From assembly GCF_014636295.1 (NCBI RefSeq), contig NZ_BMEC01000001.1:62001-126000 (forward strand): DNA of 64,000 bases. The letters run 5' to 3'. Both the position numbers and the translations under genes were made by a program. Positions 27,233 to 37,054 of the stretch are shown in pieces. Every line of letters starts with the position of its first letter. Position 1 is the stretch's first letter. This DNA is from Marivirga lumbricoides. GTDB lineage: Bacteria > Bacteroidota > Bacteroidia > Cytophagales > Cyclobacteriaceae. The notes beneath the pieces are model-generated. The model searched no databases. It saw only the letters and a list, made by a program, of their open reading frames with translations, and was not told where the DNA came from.

Positions 27233-28036
27233 CTACCTTACCTGTGTATGGATATGATCATCATGTCTAACTGCTCGACACCCCTGAAACCTGATGTTTT
27301 TGTATTGATCCAGTTCCCACCTCTGTTTCAGGTGTGGCTCAATAAATATTTTAGAAGTCAGACGGTGCTCAGCCATTAATTTGATCAATGTTCTTGTTCT
27401 GTCAACATCCAGCTGATAATCACCATTTCCTAAATTGATGACGAATGAGGAAAGAATTCCGTATTGCCAATAGCCTTGCTCTCTACACCTTGCAGGATAA
27501 TCCACTTCTCCCTCAGCAGGACTTTCATAAATGCCATAGCCAATAAAACCGGGAGCAGAATTAATCGAACCATCTTTTTTGGTATAAAAGAAAGCCAGAT
27601 CAAGCTTTTTGCCATCATTATGGCTTAAATGTGGAATTAGGGGAAACCCATTGAAAAAAGGGAAATTGCCATCAAGATAATGAGTGACAGAACCTGCAAA
27701 TTGCTTGTTCATTTCATCGGCTATTTCCACCAACTGATACTTCAGTTCTGGAGTAACATAATGCCTGTTAAGTAGACAAGTACCAAAATTAAGAGGTTTT
27801 AAGTTGCCGGTAAAAGGTAAAGCTGTCCTACCAAAAACAGGTGCCATTGCCGGTAAAATAGCAAAGGAAGTAATAAGATAAAGCACTCCGAACATTGCTA
27901 ATCCCTTTAGTTGATTGAGTTTGAAAGCCTTGGCAGTCAGCAATGTGAGAAAATAAAGCACTCCCCCCACCTGCGTAATAATTGTTAGCATGCAGATAAC
28001 AAGAAAATGAAGAATATACTTGAGTATGTTTTTCAA
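27233..28036 (-). CDS. Membrane-anchored LAS-type zinc peptidase (MepA/M74-like)
   Basis: 267 aa. Two N-terminal hydrophobic segments (about 5-33 and 46-66) are followed by a catalytic domain. Zinc ligands fit the LAS peptidoglycan-peptidase pattern: His139-x6-Asp146 (SHNDGKKLDLAF) and a C-terminal His258/His261-Ile-His263 cluster (HDDHIH). LAS enzymes (MepA, VanY, DacA types) cleave peptidoglycan cross-links or D-amino-acid termini in the periplasm. The start is TTG at 28036, directly after an in-frame TAG with no ATG available. It lies 28 bp after the macro-like gene, so they are probably co-transcribed. Confidence 0.7.
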   Translation of the reverse strand: MKNILKYILHFLVICMLTIITQVGGVLYFLTLLTAKAFKLNQLKGLAMFGVLYLITSFAILPAMAPVFGRTALPFTGNLKPLNFGTCLLNRHYVTPELKYQLVEIADEMNKQFAGSVTHYLDGNFPFFNGFPLIPHLSHNDGKKLDLAFFYTKKDGSINSAPGFIGYGIYESPAEGEVDYPARCREQGYWQYGILSSFVINLGNGDYQLDVDRTRTLIKLMAEHRLTSKIFIEPHLKQRWELDQYKNIRFQGCRAVRHDDHIHTQVR

Positions 28037-28064
28037 AACTATAAATTAGGATAAAATCATCTGC

Positions 28065-29054
28065 TTAAACCTTTTCTATTAACTCCTGTACTTTGCTATT
28101 TGAATTTCCGTAGCTGACAATTGCAACATCCAAAGGAACATTTTTAAATTTTCTAATAGTCAGCAACAAAGAATCCAGAATCCATTCAAGATCATTACCA
28201 AATGCACCCCCTCCTACCAAAGTAAGGAATACTTTATTACAACCTGTTTTTTCTAAATTCTTCAGGGCAGCATAAAAAGTAGCTTCATAAGTGGCTTCTA
28301 GAATTAACCTGGCAAATCGCTCCCAGTAAATAGCTTCAATTTGTAAGTAAGCCACAGGCAAAGCTGAGCAATATGCCTGAGAAACTATTTGTTTAGAATT
28401 AGCTAAAGTCACCTCTGTTTCCCACTGAAGTCCTATCTTTAAGGCGTCCTTGAGTGCCTCTCTTTCACTGGTTGTTAGCTTACTCAGTTGGGCATTTATA
28501 TTTAACAAACCTTCCTGATTTAGTAAAGCATATCCATTAGTCATTTCCCATAAGCGTAACTCTTCATTGTTTAATTTTTTCCCTATTAGCTCCAGGCAAT
28601 CAATTTGGTTATCAACACTTTGACCTCTCTGATCATTAAGAGGTACAAAATAATTTCTATAAATTGTTCCAGCTCCACAGGCAATAGCACAGGCAGGGCC
28701 CTGGGTATGGTCATGCTCGTAAATATCAATTCCTTTTTCAGGAGTTATATGTGGGCCTACCATCTCCAGCAAATTAAACTGTGAGGCTGCTTGAAATAGG
28801 GCATTAATATTTGATGGATCACAATGCAAATCCTGCACATCAGCAACCTCTTCTTTTACAACAATTTTACCAGTGAATGTTTCCCATGCAGGGGCATGCT
28901 GCTTGAGCTCTAATAAGGTTGGAATTTGCAAATAGCCAAACTGATAAGATTTTCCGTTTGCTTTTGACTTCATACTAGTTCCTTCAATAACAATGTTATC
29001 ATTCACATTTTTAGAAGAAATTTCATCAAAACCCATTAATTCTTTAAACCACAT
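28065..29054 (-). CDS. Cytoplasmic protein with macro-domain-like features, unknown function
   Basis: 329 aa, no signal or membrane segment. The segment DPSNINALFQAASQFNLLEM resembles the N-terminal substrate-binding strand-helix of macro (ADP-ribose-binding) domains. The C-terminal EAIYWERFARLILEATYEAT and VFLTLVGGGAFGNDLEWI fit the later helix and the Gly-rich loop. An insertion of about 90 residues separates these parts. Macro domains bind or hydrolyse ADP-ribose; I do not see a catalytic PARG (GGG...QEE) motif. Its neighbours are an acylase and a LAS peptidase on the same strand with 27-28 bp spacers. Confidence 0.5.
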   Translation of the reverse strand: MWFKELMGFDEISSKNVNDNIVIEGTSMKSKANGKSYQFGYLQIPTLLELKQHAPAWETFTGKIVVKEEVADVQDLHCDPSNINALFQAASQFNLLEMVGPHITPEKGIDIYEHDHTQGPACAIACGAGTIYRNYFVPLNDQRGQSVDNQIDCLELIGKKLNNEELRLWEMTNGYALLNQEGLLNINAQLSKLTTSEREALKDALKIGLQWETEVTLANSKQIVSQAYCSALPVAYLQIEAIYWERFARLILEATYEATFYAALKNLEKTGCNKVFLTLVGGGAFGNDLEWILDSLLLTIRKFKNVPLDVAIVSYGNSNSKVQELIEKV

Positions 29055-29081
29055 AGGTATCTATTTAAATAATTGCTCTCT

Positions 29082-31226
29082 TTATTTCCATTTAATACTT
29101 CCTGGGTGATATTTCACTTTCAAATTTTCCTGAATCTCCTTTTCAGTAAAAAATACCGGCTTAAGTTTACCTTTTGCATATAATTCTGCCTGATCATCAT
29201 AATGATCAGAATCAGGATGATCACTCTGGCCATATGGGATAATAGATTTGGCTTTTACCTCATCTCCAAACTCCACAATTGATACATAGGAATCACCTGA
29301 GTGAGCTCGTATATTTAAACCTTTCAGACCTACATCAGGTAAATACCCTTCAAATATACCGGAAGAGGCAAACATGATCCCTGTCATTGAGATTCCTCCG
29401 TTAATAGGATAGCTGGTCTCAAGCGAATCAAAACTGTATTGTTCAGAATTCAGGGTGCGTTGATGCCTGTAAATTTCACCCCAAGGTACTTTCCACGATC
29501 CTTTTTCATTTTTAAGTTTTTCTATAGCTTCTTCAAAAGCAACCAGATTGTAGAGTTTAGTTCCTATTCTTCTTTGATGATAACTTTTGAAAGTCCATAT
29601 ATAATATAAAGAAGTTTCCACTGACTCACTGCTACTATATTTATCCCATGATTGAAGCAATTTCAAAGGCTCTTCAATTTTAGCAATTCTTTCCGGATCT
29701 GTCTCATTAACCTCCATCACTTCTTTCATTAAATCTTGCAGATTTTCATTAGCATTCTGAACGTAGGTATCAAATTTAGCAGCTTCAAGAGATGCTATTG
29801 TTACATCTTCTAAAGTATCTAACATAATCATAGCTCTCAGACCTCTGTTGGTATTAGGCTGATAATAAGTCATATAGTCAGGATAATTGGCAGGATCAGG
29901 GTTCTCGTTAATGGTGGTGTTAAATGGACTATTATTACAGTTTTGTACATAGCCACAATCCGGATTCAATAGCTGTGGCAACTCTTCTAAAGCATGGTAT
30001 CCTTGCCATTGGCTTTTCTTTAAACTGCCATCCACCGGAGCCTGCCAATTTAAAGAAGTGTCTCTTCTGGGAATAATTCCATTGTATAAATAAAGGATAT
30101 TTCCCTGATCATCAGCATAAGTGATATTATGGATAATCAATGAATTAAGACGCAAAGCATCCTTGAACGAGGCAAGGTCTTTCGATAACGCCATACGGTA
30201 AAGCTGATTCAGCATGCCACCTTTTTCTAGTCCGGCTATTTTTACACTTATAGGTTTCCCTGTTTCTGATTCAGTTAAAATAGGACCGTGAATGGTTTTG
30301 CGAAAGTTGACTTTCTGCTGAATGAAACCTGAATCAGTTTTAATTTTGATACTGTCCTGATATGTTTCCACCTTTGCATAATCTTCTCCTAATTGGTATA
30401 AGGAAGAGTCTTCAGGATGGTCGAACTTAATTTCGTAGGTATCCGCTACATCTGGCCTATTAACTGTCCACGACCAGCCTAAGTGCTCATTATTGCCCAT
30501 AACGGGAAGAATTCCTCCTCCATTGCCTACCATTCCATAAAAGTTCAAGCCTTCCTCGCTCATCAAGTGTGCTTCATAGAGTCCCTCATAATTGTGGTGA
30601 GGGTTAATGACCAGCATAGCATTGTTTGATTTTGTTTTCTTCCCACTCAATGCAAAAGCATTGGATCCAATACTTTTTATATCATCCATAAGGTACTCGA
30701 CAATCATGTCGTCATTTAGGCGTACCTGTCCTAATGCAGGAAATGCATTGCCTCTATATTCTGCCAATATAAACCAGGGTTCAATGTGAGTGAGTAGTTG
30801 GGGCTTTACTTCAGGATTATTTTCCATATAGTAATTTAAACCCATGGCATAAGCGTCACATAGTTTTTTGACTTTCGGATCTAAGATTTTGTATTCTTCC
30901 TTTGAAAGTCGTTCAATTTCAAATGCTTTTACCCGTACATCATTGGCCTTACCCGCTTCTCCCCTCACTTCCGCCAATCTTCCAATAGATTCAATGAGTG
31001 AGTTTTCAATTCTCTCAAAATGATCTTCTGCCCGGGCATAGGCAAAACCGAAAATGGTACTTTCATCCGTTTCGCCCTTTACATGCGGAATGCCATAGGT
31101 ATCCCTGTAAATGGTCACTGCATTTGCCAGTTTTTCAGTCTCAGAAAGTTCAGAATTTATTCGATTACACGCACAGCTTATAGCTACCCATAAACTGAAT
31201 AAGAGATACTTAATTTTAACATTCAT
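29082..31226 (-). CDS. Penicillin-acylase family Ntn-hydrolase lipoprotein
   Basis: 714 aa. A lipobox-like N-terminus ends in SCAC (Cys18/Cys20). The alpha-subunit region (VTIYRDTYGIPHVKGETDES...FGFAYARAEDHF) leads to the autoprocessing site Gly187-Ser188-Asn-Ala-Phe; after self-cleavage Ser188 becomes the N-terminal nucleophile of the beta subunit. Family members hydrolyse amides (beta-lactam side chains, aculeacin, acyl-homoserine lactones). Several quorum-quenching acylases have this architecture, but substrate cannot be read. First gene of a likely three-gene unit with the macro-like and LAS genes. Confidence 0.9.
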   Translation of the reverse strand: MNVKIKYLLFSLWVAISCACNRINSELSETEKLANAVTIYRDTYGIPHVKGETDESTIFGFAYARAEDHFERIENSLIESIGRLAEVRGEAGKANDVRVKAFEIERLSKEEYKILDPKVKKLCDAYAMGLNYYMENNPEVKPQLLTHIEPWFILAEYRGNAFPALGQVRLNDDMIVEYLMDDIKSIGSNAFALSGKKTKSNNAMLVINPHHNYEGLYEAHLMSEEGLNFYGMVGNGGGILPVMGNNEHLGWSWTVNRPDVADTYEIKFDHPEDSSLYQLGEDYAKVETYQDSIKIKTDSGFIQQKVNFRKTIHGPILTESETGKPISVKIAGLEKGGMLNQLYRMALSKDLASFKDALRLNSLIIHNITYADDQGNILYLYNGIIPRRDTSLNWQAPVDGSLKKSQWQGYHALEELPQLLNPDCGYVQNCNNSPFNTTINENPDPANYPDYMTYYQPNTNRGLRAMIMLDTLEDVTIASLEAAKFDTYVQNANENLQDLMKEVMEVNETDPERIAKIEEPLKLLQSWDKYSSSESVETSLYYIWTFKSYHQRRIGTKLYNLVAFEEAIEKLKNEKGSWKVPWGEIYRHQRTLNSEQYSFDSLETSYPINGGISMTGIMFASSGIFEGYLPDVGLKGLNIRAHSGDSYVSIVEFGDEVKAKSIIPYGQSDHPDSDHYDDQAELYAKGKLKPVFFTEKEIQENLKVKYHPGSIKWK

Positions 31227-31579
31227 AGGTGAGTAGGTTTCTGGAGAATTTAAAACAATTACTTCAACGTAAATTTTAGTTAAGTAACATCCGGCAATCT
31301 AAGAGATTATGATATAGTTTAAAAGTGTATAATAGTAAAAACGAAAGCTATGAAGTTCGTAGATGGTCACTTGCGAATGCTTTTTGTCTTTATCCGTAAA
31401 TGTTATAGAATCTCTTTAACCTTAGAATAACAAGTCAATTATTTAAAAGTACATCTTAACGATTTGGAAAGTGTACCAACATCTGTTTTTTTCCGTAAAG
31501 AAAATAGATAATAGGTAAAACATGCTTATTAGTAAACCTGACGGAATAAAAAATCTGCTTAACTTTAAATAAAAACAAT
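31227..31579. other. Divergent intergenic region
   Basis: 353 bp between the acylase (minus) and YjbQ (plus). No ORF or strong palindrome. TAACTTTA at 31560-31567 is a 7/8 match to the -7 box for the YjbQ gene; nothing else recognisable. Confidence 0.4.
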
Positions 31580-32002
31580 ATGCGTACAGAGCAAGCTACT
31601 TTTCGATTAAATCCATACCCACGTGGCTTTCATCTAATAGAGCATGAAATTGAACAAAACATGCCAGAACTCAGGAACTTTGAAGCCGGAATTGTACATA
31701 TCTTTATCCACCATACTTCTGCAGGACTTACTCTTAATGAAAATGCTGATCCTACTGTAAGAGGAGATTTTGAACGCCATTTCAATAAAATGGTACCGGA
31801 AAATGCCTCTTATTATCAACATACTCAGGAAGGTCCGGATGACATGCCCGCACACATTAAAGCTTCTTTATTAGGCAGTTCTGTAAGCCTACCTATTGCT
31901 CATGGTAAGTTACTCACCGGCACATGGCAGGGGGTTTACCTTTGCGAACACCGTGATAGCGCTTCGGGAAGAAAATTAACTATTACAGTGGTTGGAAACT
32001 AA
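31580..32002 (+). CDS. yjbQ: YjbQ family protein (UPF0047)
   Basis: 140 aa, full length. Family signatures include GIVHIFIHHTSAGLTLNENADP and ERHFNKMVPE, and the closing GTWQGVYLCEHRDSASGRKL. YjbQ was reported to have thiamine-phosphate synthase-like activity in E. coli, but its physiological role is unsettled. It is single-gene and divergent from the acylase. Confidence 0.92.
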   Translation: MRTEQATFRLNPYPRGFHLIEHEIEQNMPELRNFEAGIVHIFIHHTSAGLTLNENADPTVRGDFERHFNKMVPENASYYQHTQEGPDDMPAHIKASLLGSSVSLPIAHGKLLTGTWQGVYLCEHRDSASGRKLTITVVGN

Positions 32003-32135
32003 AAATAAACTTTTTCTCAACAGTTCACGTTGAAGATCAAATTCTTTAAAATTTTTACAGATAACCAGCGGAGAATGAGAAATTTATTAATTTCATTAAA
32101 AAAATTACTTCATACAAAAATAATCTAGTTAACTA

Positions 32136-32166
32136 TTTGGTGGTCGTAAATACTTATCTACATTTG
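32136..32166 (+). promoter_or_regulatory. Canonical Bacteroidota promoter
   Basis: TTTG (32136-32139), 19-bp spacer, TACATTTG (32159-32166): an exact match to TTTG-N19-TAnnTTTG. The start codon of the small exported protein gene is at 32177, so the leader is very short. Confidence 0.85.
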
Positions 32167-32176
32167 CCTCATTAAT

Positions 32177-32605
32177 ATGAAGTTTTATCTAAAATTTCTT
32201 CTGGCAGTCATTATCTTAGTGGCTGGCAACAATGCAAAAGCTAATGCTCATTTCTCTGATGAGCAACACGACCAAATCACGTCCAAAAGTGACATAGAAG
32301 TAATCTCTACCTCTTTTACCACACTTAATGATTTTGCAAGCTTTAATATTACTTCTGCACCTACCGAGCAGAAAAAAGGCAACCCCTCTAAAGATATTGC
32401 CGAAATTGATGAAGTGGAGGAAGAGAACGAATCAAGAACTTTCAAAAAATCATTCGATGAGGTTAATTACTTTACTTCTCTTTTTTACACTGAACTTCTT
32501 AAGCAATATTTTCTTTGCGCAGATAATCGATTAAGTTCGGTTAAATTATGCCCTTATATTTCTCCTGAAAGCAGTTATTTACTATTTCAGGTATTTAGAA
32601 TATAG
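32177..32605 (+). CDS. Small exported protein heading the RND efflux operon
   Basis: 142 aa. An N-terminal signal peptide (ending NAKANA, about residue 24) is followed by a low-complexity, acidic/charged stretch (residues 65-95, IAEIDEVEEENESRTFKK) and a hydrophobic, Tyr/Phe-rich C-terminal part (FTSLFYTELLKQYFLC). No family recognised. It has its own consensus promoter and is followed, after 175 bp without a terminator, by the membrane-fusion protein gene, so it may be an accessory or leader gene of the efflux set. Confidence 0.6.
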   Translation: MKFYLKFLLAVIILVAGNNAKANAHFSDEQHDQITSKSDIEVISTSFTTLNDFASFNITSAPTEQKKGNPSKDIAEIDEVEEENESRTFKKSFDEVNYFTSLFYTELLKQYFLCADNRLSSVKLCPYISPESSYLLFQVFRI

Positions 32606-32780
32606 TACCCACTCACATCTTATCCTTTGCGGTAAGTATTAGGTAATAAGCAATTTACCTTAATCACAACTGAATATTTTTTTCTATCAGGTTATAGTTT
32701 GCCTTTTACTTTGGCAAATCAATTGACCTCATTCTAAAAAGCATTCCAAAAACCCAAATAATAAATAATTAATTAAACTG

Positions 32781-33863
32781 ATGAAGAGAATTCTCATAGT
32801 AATCAGCGCGTTTGCAATACTTTGCAATACAAGCTGTGAATCACACAAAGAACACAAGGAAGAAGAAACAACATTTCCTGTAACCAGCGCTCTAAGAATG
32901 GATACTACCATAACTGAAGAGTTTGTTTGTCAAATTCATTCCATCCAGCATATTGAATTAAGAGCTCAGGAAAAGGGCTACTTGCAGAATATTTATGTGG
33001 ATGAAGGAGATTTTGTTAAAAAAGGCCAATTATTATTTCAAATTATGCCCAGACTTTATGAAGCAGAACTTCAAAGAGTACAGGCTGAAGTAAATTTTGC
33101 CGAAATTGAATACCAGAACACCAAAAAACTAGCTGACAGTAACATTGTAGCTCCCAATGAGTTAGCAATGGCCCAGACCAAGTTACAACAGGCTAAAGCT
33201 GAACTTGCTCTTGCTAAAGTACACTTGGACTTTACCCAAATCAGAGCTCCTTTTGATGGTATTATAGACCGATTTCACGTGCGATTAGGAAGTTTAATTG
33301 ATGAAGGAGAATTACTGACTAATCTTTCAGACAACAGTAAAATGTGGGTTTACTACAATGTTCCTGAAGCTGAGTACCTGGAATATAAAAGTGAAATTCA
33401 AAGTGATGAAAAGGTAAAAGTATCTTTACTCATGGCTAATAATAAGCTATTTAAATTCCCCGGAATTGTAGAAACCATTGAAGCAGACTTTAATCCGGAA
33501 ACTGGTAATATTCCATTCAGAGCTACATTTCCTAATCCTGACGGCCTTTTACGACACGGAGAAACAGGAAATATTTTAATGCATGTTCCATTGAAAAATG
33601 CATTGCTCATTCCTCAGAAAGCCACTTTCGAGGTATTAGATAAGAAATATGTATATGTAATTGATAAAGACAATACCGTTAAATCTCGCGAAATTACCAT
33701 TGGTGCCGAAATACCTCACTTGTACGCGGTAACCGCTGGCCTTTCTGAGGATGATAAATTTATGCTGGAAGGTTTAAGATTGGTAAGGGAAAACGACAAA
33801 ATAGTCGCTGAATATGAAGAACCAGCCTCTGCCATCTCTCATCTGGAATTATACGCAGAGTAA
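32781..33863 (+). CDS. RND efflux membrane-fusion (periplasmic adaptor) lipoprotein
   Basis: 360 aa. Lipobox near Cys19 (CNTSC). HlyD/AcrA-like order: beta-barrel/lipoyl parts (IELRAQEKGYLQNIYVDEGDFVKKGQLLFQI), a hairpin of about 60 residues, then the second lipoyl half (TQIRAPFDGIIDRFHVRLGSLIDEGELLTNL) and membrane-proximal domain. It connects the inner-membrane pump with the outer-membrane factor; its operon partners follow at 26 bp and beyond. Confidence 0.92.
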   Translation: MKRILIVISAFAILCNTSCESHKEHKEEETTFPVTSALRMDTTITEEFVCQIHSIQHIELRAQEKGYLQNIYVDEGDFVKKGQLLFQIMPRLYEAELQRVQAEVNFAEIEYQNTKKLADSNIVAPNELAMAQTKLQQAKAELALAKVHLDFTQIRAPFDGIIDRFHVRLGSLIDEGELLTNLSDNSKMWVYYNVPEAEYLEYKSEIQSDEKVKVSLLMANNKLFKFPGIVETIEADFNPETGNIPFRATFPNPDGLLRHGETGNILMHVPLKNALLIPQKATFEVLDKKYVYVIDKDNTVKSREITIGAEIPHLYAVTAGLSEDDKFMLEGLRLVRENDKIVAEYEEPASAISHLELYAE

Positions 33864-33889
33864 TTCAAATCCTTAAAAACTGAAAATTC

Positions 33890-36800
33890 ATGTTTAAAAG
33901 ATTTATACACAGACCGGTACTGGCAATTGTTATATCGGTAATTATTGTATTCGTAGGTTCGCTGGCCATAAAGCAGCTACCTATTTCTCAGTACCCACAG
34001 ATTGCGCCTACTACGGTAAGTATTTTTATTGCTTACCCGGGTTCAAGTGCTGATGTACTTGTGCAGTCTACCTTGATTACACTTGAAAACTCTATTAACG
34101 GTGTGCAAGGCATGCGTTATATGGCTACCGATGCAACCAGTGCAGGTGAGGCCACTATAAACATTATTTTTGAACCGGGTACGGATCCTAACCAGGCGGT
34201 TATACGGGTAAAAACCCGGGTGGATCAGGTGATGCCTTTGCTTCCTGAACTGGTTCAACGTGAAGGGGTAATTATTACACCTATTCAACCAAGTATGTTG
34301 ATGTATGTGAACCTCTACTCTAAGAATGAAAGTATGGATGAAAAATTTCTGTACAATTATGCCAACGTACAGATGATTCCTGAAATTAACAGGATTAAAG
34401 GGGTGGCCAGGGCACAAATCTTAGGTAGCCGTACTTATGCTATGCGTATTTGGCTCAACCCTGACAGAATGAGAGCCTACAACATTTCTATTGATGAAGT
34501 GATGGAAGCGCTTGGTGAACAAAGTATTGTTGGGCGTCCTGGTCGTATTGGTCAAAGTTCCGGAATTGCCGCTCAATCCTTGGAATATGTTTTAACTTAC
34601 AAAGGAAGGTTTAATAAGGCGGAAGAATATGAAAACATCATTATTCGTGCTAATTCAGAAGGAGAAAGTATTCACCTTAAGGATATAGGGAGAGCTGAAT
34701 TAGGTAGTGAATTTTTCGATATTTATTCAAACTTAGATGGACACCCATCAGCCGCCATAGTACTAAAGCAAAACTACGGAAGTAATGCCAGTGAGGTAAT
34801 TGAAGAGGTAAAGAACGAGCTTGAAATAATGAAAGAATCTTTTCCTCCCGGAATGGATTATAAAATCAGCTATGATGTTTCTCAATTCCTGGATGCTTCA
34901 ATTGAGCAGGTAATTCATACTTTGAGAGATGCTTTTATACTGGTTGCTATCGTAGTTTTTATATTTCTTGGCGACTGGCGTTCAACTTTAATTCCTATTC
35001 TGGCAGTACCAGTATCACTGATAGGAGCTTTCTTTGTAATCCAATTTTTTGGGCTTTCCATTAACCTGGTAACGCTTTTCGCTCTGGTGCTCGCCATTGG
35101 GATTGTGGTGGATGATGCCATTGTGGTGGTGGAAGCAGTGCATGCTAAATTTGATGAAAACCCAAAAATAACACCTTATAAAGCTGTACAAAAAGTATTG
35201 GGTGAAATAAGTGGGGCTATTATTGCCATTACCGCTGTAATGGTATCAGTATTCTTACCTATTTCTTTCATGAGTGGTCCGGTGGGTACTTTTTACCGCC
35301 AGTTTTCAATTACAATGGCAAGTTCAATTGTAATTTCAGCTATTATCGCTCTAACACTTACTCCTGTACTTTGTGCCATGTTGTTAAAAAACCATCATGG
35401 AAAACCGAAGAAGAAAAATTTACTTACTAAATCTTTGGATGGCTTCAACAGAGGATTTGATAAGATTACAGGAAGGTATACTGGTTTATTAGGAAAGATT
35501 GTTACAAGAAGATGGCTTACTTTTGCTATTTTGATTGCCTTTGGGGCAGGAATATTTTTCGAAAACCAAATCTTACCATCAGGCTTTATTCCAAGTGAAG
35601 ATCAGGGCACAATTTACGCTATTATTCAAACGCCTCCGGGAGCAACCCTGGAAAGAACCAATGCTGTATCTCAAAAACTTCAAAAAATCTGTGAAGAAAT
35701 TGATGGAGTGGAGTCTGTTTCATCATTGGCAGGTTATGAAATAATGACAGAAGGTAGAGGTTCCAATGCAGGTACTTGTTTGATCAACCTCAAAAACTGG
35801 TCAGATAGAGAACACTCAGTTAAAGAGATCATGGAAGAACTGGAAGAGAAATCTAAAGGTTTAGGTGCTGTAGTGGAATTTTTTGAGCCACCGGCAATTC
35901 CTGGTTTCGGATCTTCAGGTGGTTTCTCAATGCGTTTATTAGATAAAACCACTAATACAGACTACCATGAATTTGATAAAATCAATCAAAAATTCATGGA
36001 TGATTTACGTGCTCGTAAAGAAATTACAGGTCTATTTACCTTTTTCGCAGCTAATTACCCTCAATATGAGTTGGTAATTGATAATGAATTGGCAATGCAA
36101 AAGGGTGTAAGTATTGGTAAAGCAATGGAAAACCTTAATATTTTGATAGGAAGTACCTATGAGCAAGGTTTTATCCGTTTTGGAAGGTTCTTCAAAGTGT
36201 ATGTTCAATCCGATCCGAAATTCAGACAATTACCTTCCGATGTGTTAAAGCTTTTTGTAAAGAATGATGAGGGTGAAATGGTGCCTTATTCAGCATTTAT
36301 GAAGCTGGAAAAGAAACAGGGACCTAATGAAGTTACACGATTTAATATGTACAATTCCGCAGCTATTCGTGGGCTTCCGGCACCAGGCTATACTACAGCA
36401 GATGCCATTCAGGCTATTAGAGAAGTAGCAGCCCAATCATTGCCAAAAGGGTATGATATAGGTTGGGAAGGTCTTTCCTACGATGAATCTAATCGAGGAA
36501 ATGAAGCATTGTATGTATTCATTATTGTATTGGTTTTCGTCTACTTTGTTTTAGCCGCTCAATACGAAAGTTTCATTATTCCGCTGGCAGTAATTTTCTC
36601 TCTGCCTGTGGGGGTTTTTGGTTCTTTTATGGTACTGAAAATGATGGGATTAGATAATGATATTTATGCTCAAATCGGACTCATCATGCTGGTAGGTTTG
36701 CTGGGAAAAAACGCAGTATTAATAGTGGAATTTGCTATTCAGAAACGACAAGAGGGAATGTCCATAAAAGATGCCGCCATAGAGGGAGCAAAAGTACGTT

Positions 36801-37054
36801 TCAGACCCATTTTAATGACTTCCTTCGCATTTATTGCAGGTTTAATTCCGCTAATTCTGGCACATGGTGCTGGTGCTATTGGAAACCGAACCATTGGTGC
36901 ATCAGCTCTTGGAGGAATGCTCTTCGGAACTATTTTCGGAGTAATAATAGTGCCTGGCCTGTACTATATTTTTGCTAACCTGGCAGACGGTCGACACCTT
37001 ATTAAAGATGAAGATGAACTTCCATTAACTGAAGATTATAAATACAATGAATAG
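33890..37054 (+). CDS. RND-family hydrophobe/amphiphile efflux permease (HAE1)
   Basis: 1054 aa, standard length. Twelve transmembrane helices in two halves with large periplasmic loops. TM4 carries the proton-relay Asp pair in GIVVDDAIVVVEAVH (about residues 404-418). The N-terminus MFKRFIHRPVLAIVISVIIV is typical of HAE1 pumps such as AcrB/MexB. Proton-driven export of drugs, dyes or lipophilic compounds through the adaptor and outer-membrane factor encoded on either side. It overlaps the next gene by 8 bp. Substrate range is not predictable. Confidence 0.95.
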   Translation: MFKRFIHRPVLAIVISVIIVFVGSLAIKQLPISQYPQIAPTTVSIFIAYPGSSADVLVQSTLITLENSINGVQGMRYMATDATSAGEATINIIFEPGTDPNQAVIRVKTRVDQVMPLLPELVQREGVIITPIQPSMLMYVNLYSKNESMDEKFLYNYANVQMIPEINRIKGVARAQILGSRTYAMRIWLNPDRMRAYNISIDEVMEALGEQSIVGRPGRIGQSSGIAAQSLEYVLTYKGRFNKAEEYENIIIRANSEGESIHLKDIGRAELGSEFFDIYSNLDGHPSAAIVLKQNYGSNASEVIEEVKNELEIMKESFPPGMDYKISYDVSQFLDASIEQVIHTLRDAFILVAIVVFIFLGDWRSTLIPILAVPVSLIGAFFVIQFFGLSINLVTLFALVLAIGIVVDDAIVVVEAVHAKFDENPKITPYKAVQKVLGEISGAIIAITAVMVSVFLPISFMSGPVGTFYRQFSITMASSIVISAIIALTLTPVLCAMLLKNHHGKPKKKNLLTKSLDGFNRGFDKITGRYTGLLGKIVTRRWLTFAILIAFGAGIFFENQILPSGFIPSEDQGTIYAIIQTPPGATLERTNAVSQKLQKICEEIDGVESVSSLAGYEIMTEGRGSNAGTCLINLKNWSDREHSVKEIMEELEEKSKGLGAVVEFFEPPAIPGFGSSGGFSMRLLDKTTNTDYHEFDKINQKFMDDLRARKEITGLFTFFAANYPQYELVIDNELAMQKGVSIGKAMENLNILIGSTYEQGFIRFGRFFKVYVQSDPKFRQLPSDVLKLFVKNDEGEMVPYSAFMKLEKKQGPNEVTRFNMYNSAAIRGLPAPGYTTADAIQAIREVAAQSLPKGYDIGWEGLSYDESNRGNEALYVFIIVLVFVYFVLAAQYESFIIPLAVIFSLPVGVFGSFMVLKMMGLDNDIYAQIGLIMLVGLLGKNAVLIVEFAIQKRQEGMSIKDAAIEGAKVRFRPILMTSFAFIAGLIPLILAHGAGAIGNRTIGASALGGMLFGTIFGVIIVPGLYYIFANLADGRHLIKDEDELPLTEDYKYNE

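Noticed and set aside
27430-27618. Minus-strand frame within the LAS peptidase gene
   Set aside because: Alternative frame of the same strand inside a gene with complete metal-binding motifs.
31301-31416. 8-bp inverted repeat AAGAGATT / AATCTCTT in the acylase-YjbQ intergenic region
   Set aside because: Short, widely spaced and AT-rich; expected by chance at this base composition.
34043-34417. Minus-strand 124-codon frame inside the RND permease
   Set aside because: Antisense to a clearly conserved membrane domain; codon pattern only reflects the other strand.
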